A stretch of 64,000 nt of DNA. It comes from Nereocystis luetkeana (lineage: Eukaryota; Sar; Phaeophyceae; Laminariales; Laminariaceae). The position numbers and the translations under genes are program-made. The stretch's first letter is position 1. Each line of letters begins with the position of its first letter. A model generated the notes under the pieces. It saw only the letters and a program-made list of their open reading frames with translations, was not told where the DNA came from and made no database searches. The stretch spans positions 8,271,290 to 8,335,289 of the forward strand of contig JARUPZ010000029.1 of the NCBI GenBank assembly GCA_031213475.1, in the 5' to 3' direction. This document shows, piece by piece, positions 60,101 through 64,000 of this stretch.

Positions 60101-63100
60101 CTGGGGGATGATGTGCATCGATAGGTGTCCGAGTTACCATGGTTGAAAGCAAGGAGTCGTACGGGACGGGCCTGACATGATCCCACCCCTACTGCTGTTG
60201 TGCTGGGCGCTGACGCTGCTTCAAGTTGCTCCTACACGGTTCAATGGTTGGTAACGCCAAAGTTACCAACCATTGTGTGGTCGCTATCTTCAATGGTTGA
60301 TACCACCCAAAGGGCTTTTCTTTCTTTCTATAGTCGGCCTTCACATGTTCGCGCGAATTGTATGTTGATACAAGCATACAAGCCTTCCCGCCAACAAGGA
60401 AACTCGAGTAGTGCCAACAGGGAAACTCAAGTAGTCAGATAGTTGGCACCGCTGCAACCAAGTGTCGGTGTTGTTGGCTCTGTCGCGTTAACTCATCGCC
60501 GAAACCGAATCCGTAGTCACAGCACAGGGTCCGCTACACTCTGGAGTGGCGGTGGAAGGATGCCCCAGAAGAGAAGAAAACAAACAGTACACGCAATATC
60601 TGAACTGGACTGTAACTCGAACCTCCGGGTCAACAAAAAGCTATTGTAGTCGGCAACTCATACACCAGGTACAGTCTGCCGGCTCATCGGTGTGCTGCTT
60701 GTTGTCGTTCGCGTGGTGTGACAGGAACCTACGACAACGTCAAGGCCCTCGTCTCCGCGGGGCTGATCCCGCTCCTGCTCGACGCGGCAAGAGCTTTCCA
60801 GCGTGACTCTGCGACCGTCTCCGCGGTCTACCTGGCCCTCAAGCAGCTCGCGGCGAACGACGAGAGCGTGAAACTGGTACGTTGCGGTCGCCACCGGGAT
60901 CAGATTTTCCTTTTTTTTTCTGGTCTTAAGCGCGTTTTTTTTTTGTCTTTTATTCGTATCAGAACGGATTTTTTCGTTCCCTGCTCTTATTCGCAGTTTG
61001 GTTTGGTTTGGTTTGGTTTGGTTTGGTTTGTTTGTTTGTTTGTTTGTTTGTTTGTTTTTTTCGCCACTAGAAAGCTGTTCATTTTTGTCTTTTTTTTTCC
61101 TTCCTTGATGTTCGCCCTGCCACACGGCGAACGAGTTGAGCGTGGGCATGGACGATGTTTTGAGGTGTGTGCCTCGCTGCCGGCATCAAAGCACCTATTT
61201 GTTTCTGACTCTTTTTCGTTTCCTGGTGATACATTATGTTCGCAGTTGCAGTTTTTCCCTACACCCCATCCCCCCCCGCCCCCCCCGAATCCCCGAATGA
61301 CCTTACGACTACGGACATGCATGACATGGGTACACCCCCCACCCTAGTTACGTGATACACACACCCGTAGAGTCGAGTCCTTCATGTTTGAGAGGGAAAA
61401 CATGACGTGCTTATGTTGGTAGTACAGCATCGGCCACCCCAACCAAACAGCCCGGGCTACTTACGGCCTATTATAGAGGTACGGGGGGGTGTCCCCTATT
61501 GATATGTCTTTGTGCATTTTGAGGAGCTGTGAGGAACAAGCGCATCATGGTGATAGGTATAAGAACGTTTGGGATGCCGCACGCGCTTTCCAGACGCTTG
61601 ACAAAGACCGCGTTTTTAAAAGACCGAACTTGTCGTATTCGGAGGCCAAACTTGAACGGTTTTTGAGGCCGGTATCCGTTATGCCCGGGCCCTAAAACGC
61701 TCAACTCGAAGGGGGGGGGGGGGGGGGTTGTGTAACATTGGGTGAATCTAACGGTGCGCCTAAGGTCTTGGCGGTCGAGTCGGGCGGTACCTAGCTACGC
61801 TACCCGGAAATTATGGTTCACCTGGAGCCATGAGGTGGAGACCTTCGTTTCTGTAGGATGGCCTGAACTCTTGGTATTAGTACACGCTCGTTGCGAGGCA
61901 GGCCGTGGGTCCCAGCCACCTTCATCTCCTCTCCGTTTCCGACAACCCAAGCCAGCATATCGCGCTGACAGCCCGGAAAACAAGGCAACACGCACCATGC
62001 CAGCACTGCCTCGGCAGGGGTGGTGCCTCCTAAGGGCGGTAGCTTATTTTCTGAGGTCTCCTCTTGACACGAGGAGCTCGATATCTCACCCGAAACATTA
62101 CTTCAAAAAAGTTTGTTCGATGCAACCCGACCAACATTTATTCGCTCCTTAAGCCGTGCCGGGTACAAAAAGGCAAGCATGCTGGTAAAAGTGTCATACT
62201 GTTACGGGGGACCATAGTAAATAGGACCTGCGGTACACACAAAAACCGACATATTTAACAATTTTTACTACTCGTGACAACATTTGGTCATGTTTACTAT
62301 GGTCCCCCGTATTGATGTTATACCGTTAATAGTTATTACGGGGGACCATAGTTAATAGGACCAAATATTGTTACTAAAAATGGTTAAATATATAGGTTTT
62401 TATGTATACCATAGGTCCTATTAACTATGGTCCCCCGTAATAGCATCACAGGAGAGATCTGCCGGTCACAAAGAAAAGGACCCAAAGAGTGCAACCCCAA
62501 TGCCAACCCTAAACGACCAGCATTTTTATGTTCTTTAAGCCGTACCAGGTACAAAAAGGCAAGCATGCTGGTAAAAGTGTCGTACTATTACGGGGGACCA
62601 TAGTAAATAGGACCAAACATTGTTGGCAAAAATAGGGGAACATACAGGCTTTTGTGTTTACCGTAGGTCCTCCTTACTATGGTCCCCCGTAATATTATTA
62701 CTACAGTAACTCTCAGTACTACTCGTTATTGCTTACTAGTACCGACTAACCAACCTACAATATCACGCTGACAATCCAACCCACCTTACGTACAGTGCTG
62801 ACAACCCAACCCACCTCGCTGGGGCTAATCTTGACGTGCCTCCCCCCCCCCCCCCTCCCCCCCGCGCCGAACCCTCCGCCCATCGCAATGGCAGATAGTG
62901 GAGAAAGGCGGGCTGGAGCTCGTGAGCGGGACTATCGTGAGCTTTCCCCTGGATGCGATCGTGTGCCGCACCGCCTTGTCTCTGTTCCGGAATATCTCGG
63001 GCAATGATCTGCTCAAGACAAGATTGTTGAGGGAGGGGGGACTGCGGCTCGTGCTCGGGTGCATGTCGCAGCATAAGGGCGACAAAACGTTGCAGGTATG

Positions 63101-64000
63101 CACTTCGGATGATATAAATTCGGTCGATATTGTACTGTATGGTTGGATATTCCGGTTGGATGTTGTGGTTGGATGTTCTGGTTGGATGTTCCGGTTGGAT
63201 GTTCTGGTTGGATGTTCCGGTTGGATGTTCTGGTTGGATGTTCCGGTGGGATGTTCCGGTGGGGTATTCTGGTGGGATGTTCCGGTTGGATTTTCCGGTG
63301 GGATGTTCCCGTTGGGTGTTCCTGTTGGATATTCCGGTTGGATGTTCTGGTCGGATGTTCTGGATTATCTGGTTCGATAACCCGGTATGGGGGTGAGTTG
63401 ACTGTGTAACCGTCACCACGTGAGGCGTTGTTGGTGTGTTTTTGGCGGTGAGGGATGGTGGGGGGAGGGGGGGGGGGTCGACTCTTGAGGCGCGAATTAT
63501 TGCATTCCGTCGTTTTGGCTGCCTCGGTGAGCTTTGCGGCTGGTTCGTTTGCTTGCATTTACACTGGGACAAGCCTATTTCGCTGTACGCAGTTCCGCCC
63601 GCGCACTATGTGCCCCACACGTCCTTCTTCTATCTGGCTTCGTCTTTCCGTCTGTTGTCTTTCCTCTTTCGTGCTTGGTCTTTCATATTTCACCGTTCCT
63701 CTCTCGTCTTTTAGTCTTTCATGTTTCGTCTCTCCTTCTCCGTCTTTCGGCTTTCAGCTTTCGTCTTTTAGTCCTCCATGTTTCGTCTAACGTCTTTGAT
63801 CTTTGATAATTCATTTTCCGTCTGTCGTCTTTCATCTTTCGTCTCTCGTCCTTCCTCTGTCATATTTCGTCTTTTCGCGTTTCGTGTTTGGTCTGTCCTC
63901 GCCCCACCGCCTTTGTTTTTGTGCCTGTCAGGAACACGGCTGTGCGACGATGGCCGCCATGGCTCTCAGATCTCCTTCCAACGGGGCTCAAATCGTTCAA
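48120..64000 (+). CDS. ARMC6: ARMC6-like armadillo repeat protein, 8 exons, cut by right edge
   Basis: Exons 48120-48309, 54608-54819, 55610-55771, 56834-57050, 59230-59394, 60725-60876, 62895-63095 and 63932-64000 join in frame to 456 residues with GT-AG introns; the last exon runs off the window. The N-terminal ITQDTFDEVVKENMEDFGMD followed by AVEQFKAQGADLS is the ARMC6 signature region. Later exons give armadillo helices: TREACGALRSVTLGDDRRKD, NVKALVSAGLIPLLLDAARA, CRTALSLFRNISGND and HGCATMAAMALRSPSNGAQI. ARMC6 proteins are roughly 450-500 residues, so only a short C-terminal part is missing. The family is conserved in eukaryotes as a helical-repeat, presumably protein-binding protein without a well-defined role. 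The start is the first Met of an open exon; an upstream exon cannot be excluded. Exon 3's acceptor (GCGGAG) is the weakest junction. Confidence 0.9.
49905..50400 (-). repeat. Dispersed repeat with open minus-strand frame, copy 1
   Basis: Matches 53070-53495 over most of its length (for example GACTTACCAAGGCCCCGCTGAATTG split by few changes). The minus-strand frame from 50247 reads MSESRGASNHRSSRG and KGQFSGALVSPAA, conserved in copy 2. It may be a fragment of an unknown transposable element; no reverse transcriptase, integrase or transposase motif is visible. Confidence 0.6.
51195..52065. repeat. Diverged tandem array in ARMC6-like intron 1
   Basis: Partial units near 51195-51370, 51415-51790 and 51835-52065. 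Shared blocks include GTGCCTGTCCACAGCAACRT, GGAGAAGCTCTGC, TTTTTCGTCTC.AAATTATTA, GTGGGAAGCAGGAAACAT and GCCGAGCGTACAGCGACGCT. Each later unit ends in a CTG run. Confidence 0.7.
52874..52979 (-). mobile_element. MITE of the TTACGGGGGACCATAG family, copy 4
   Basis: 106 bp, reverse orientation (GGACCAAATATGG follows the left arm and ATATATAGGTTTTTGTGTATACC precedes the right in shortened form). Flanked by TA on both sides, in ARMC6-like intron 1. Confidence 0.85.
53070..53495 (-). repeat. Dispersed repeat with open minus-strand frame, copy 2
   Basis: Second copy of the 49905-50400 segment in direct orientation, 3.1 kb downstream in the same intron. The minus-strand frame from 53334 reads MMSESRGASSHRYSRG, then KGQFSGALVSPAADNP. 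Confidence 0.6.
53610..53969 (-). mobile_element. tRNA-derived SINE, copy 2
   Basis: On the minus strand the head has A box TGGTTCAAGTGG and B box GGGTTCGAGCC, followed by the same ~250 bp body as copy 1 and a tail of A and CAAA units ((TTTG)n on the plus strand at 53612-53635). It is inserted antisense in ARMC6-like intron 1. Confidence 0.8.
55401..55499. repeat. (CCCT)n microsatellite in ARMC6-like intron 2
   Basis: About 100 bp of CCTC/CTCC repeats with a CTCT-rich centre, ending about 110 bp before exon 3; it contributes pyrimidine-rich sequence upstream of the acceptor. Confidence 0.9.
57439..57543 (+). mobile_element. MITE of the TTACGGGGGACCATAG family, copy 5
   Basis: 105 bp, forward orientation (GGACCTACGGTAGACAC), in ARMC6-like intron 4. 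Short similar segments with GTCACGCG.ATGGCGTGGCAC flank it at 57260 and 57580, suggesting a local duplication around it. Confidence 0.83.
57948..58187. mobile_element. ~240 bp terminal-inverted-repeat element
   Basis: The ends share TCATTCTTATCGGAGAGCTT (left at about 57950) and its complement AAGCTCTCCGATAAGAATGA (right at about 58166-58185). The AT-rich interior has no frame. It lies in ARMC6-like intron 4. Target duplication not resolved. Confidence 0.7.
58251..58385 (-). mobile_element. MITE of the TTACGGGGGACCATAG family, copy 6
   Basis: 135 bp, the longest copy because of interior expansion; reverse orientation (GGACCAACTATTGTTG). TA flanks the element on both sides. Confidence 0.83.
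60242..60275. repeat. Perfect 14 bp palindrome
   Basis: CAATGGTTGGTAAC, a 6 bp loop, then GTTACCAACCATTG. A third half-site TCAATGGTTGATACCACC follows at about 60290. Located in ARMC6-like intron 5. Confidence 0.8.
60998..61057. repeat. (GGTTT)n/(GTTT)n simple repeat
   Basis: Five to six GGTTT units followed by six GTTT units, in ARMC6-like intron 6. Confidence 0.9.
62202..62312 (+). mobile_element. MITE of the TTACGGGGGACCATAG family, copy 7
   Basis: 111 bp, forward orientation (GGACCTGCGGTACACAC). Preceded by GTACAAAAAGGCAAGCATGC, which is also found before copy 9. Confidence 0.85.
62336..62440 (-). mobile_element. MITE of the TTACGGGGGACCATAG family, copy 8
   Basis: 105 bp, reverse orientation, with near-perfect arms (TTACGGGGGACCATAGTTAA and complement) and TA on each side. 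Best-preserved copy in the window. Confidence 0.88.
62588..62692 (-). mobile_element. MITE of the TTACGGGGGACCATAG family, copy 9
   Basis: 105 bp, reverse orientation (GGACCAAACATTG). TA on both sides. Lies ~200 bp before ARMC6-like exon 7. Confidence 0.86.
63138..63375. repeat. 15 bp minisatellite in ARMC6-like intron 7
   Basis: About fifteen units of GGTTGGATGTTCYG with GGTGGGATGTTCCG variants. All frames on both strands stay open over it, giving artificial VGCSGWMF-like and NIQPEHPTGTS-like repeats. Confidence 0.92.
63640..63900. repeat. CGTCTTTC-type pyrimidine-rich repeat before ARMC6-like exon 8
   Basis: Irregular repeats of TTTCGTCTTTC and CTTTCGTCT lead towards the acceptor TTGTGCCTGTCAG at 63931. 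Likely tolerated as an extended polypyrimidine tract. Confidence 0.65.

Noticed and set aside
62763..63572. 269-codon minus-strand ORF with HPTGTSNQNI repeats
   Set aside because: Antisense to ARMC6-like exon 7 and the 15 bp minisatellite; the repeat keeps the frame open artificially.

Overview
The window is nuclear DNA from an intron-rich eukaryote. Genes are split by GT-AG introns of about 50 bp to 6.3 kb, there are no operons or Shine-Dalgarno sites, and most of the sequence is non-coding and full of short transposable-element relics, microsatellites and minisatellites. A thioredoxin resembling the plastid y type, an ARMC6-family armadillo protein and an expanded family of divergent protein kinases, in moderately GC-rich CAG/CTG-rich DNA, suggest a photosynthetic stramenopile, perhaps a brown alga. 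That placement is inference.

Layout: (1) 1-5.6 kb holds element relics (a terminal-inverted-repeat element at the left edge, a tRNA-derived SINE, a hairpin, the first copy of a ~105 bp MITE family). (2) 5.6-7.8 kb, plus strand: a three-exon thioredoxin with an unusual Cys/Pro repeat tail. (3) 8.0-8.75 kb: a diverged ~310 bp tandem duplication. (4) 11.1-19.4 kb, minus strand: kinase gene A, reconstructed as 12 exons (849 aa). (5) 19.4-36 kb: gene-poor, with a hAT-type element carrying a perfect 8 bp target duplication, a TA-flanked element, tRNA-like repeats, and a degenerate third kinase locus (23.3-29.4 kb) broken into exon fragments, some inverted. (6) 36.7-46.8 kb, minus strand: kinase gene B, a 12-exon paralogue of A (1009 aa) with the same intron phases. 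(7) 48.1 kb to the right edge, plus strand: ARMC6-like gene, eight exons in the window, cut by the end, with element-rich introns including a 6.3 kb first intron.

Genes A and B come from a segmental duplication that also includes about 0.9 kb of 3' flank and about 0.4 kb of 5' flank. Each encodes a short N-terminal leader, a coiled coil, a protein kinase domain with HCD in place of HRD and a modified DFG motif, and a Pro/Ala/Glu-rich repeat tail. The most interesting structure is at 28.3-29.2 kb, where four copies of one kinase exon lie in alternating orientation (+ - + -), one pair meeting at a perfect 14 bp palindrome. It could fold as a hairpin RNA related to the kinase family. I found no convincing true tRNA, rRNA or CRISPR feature.
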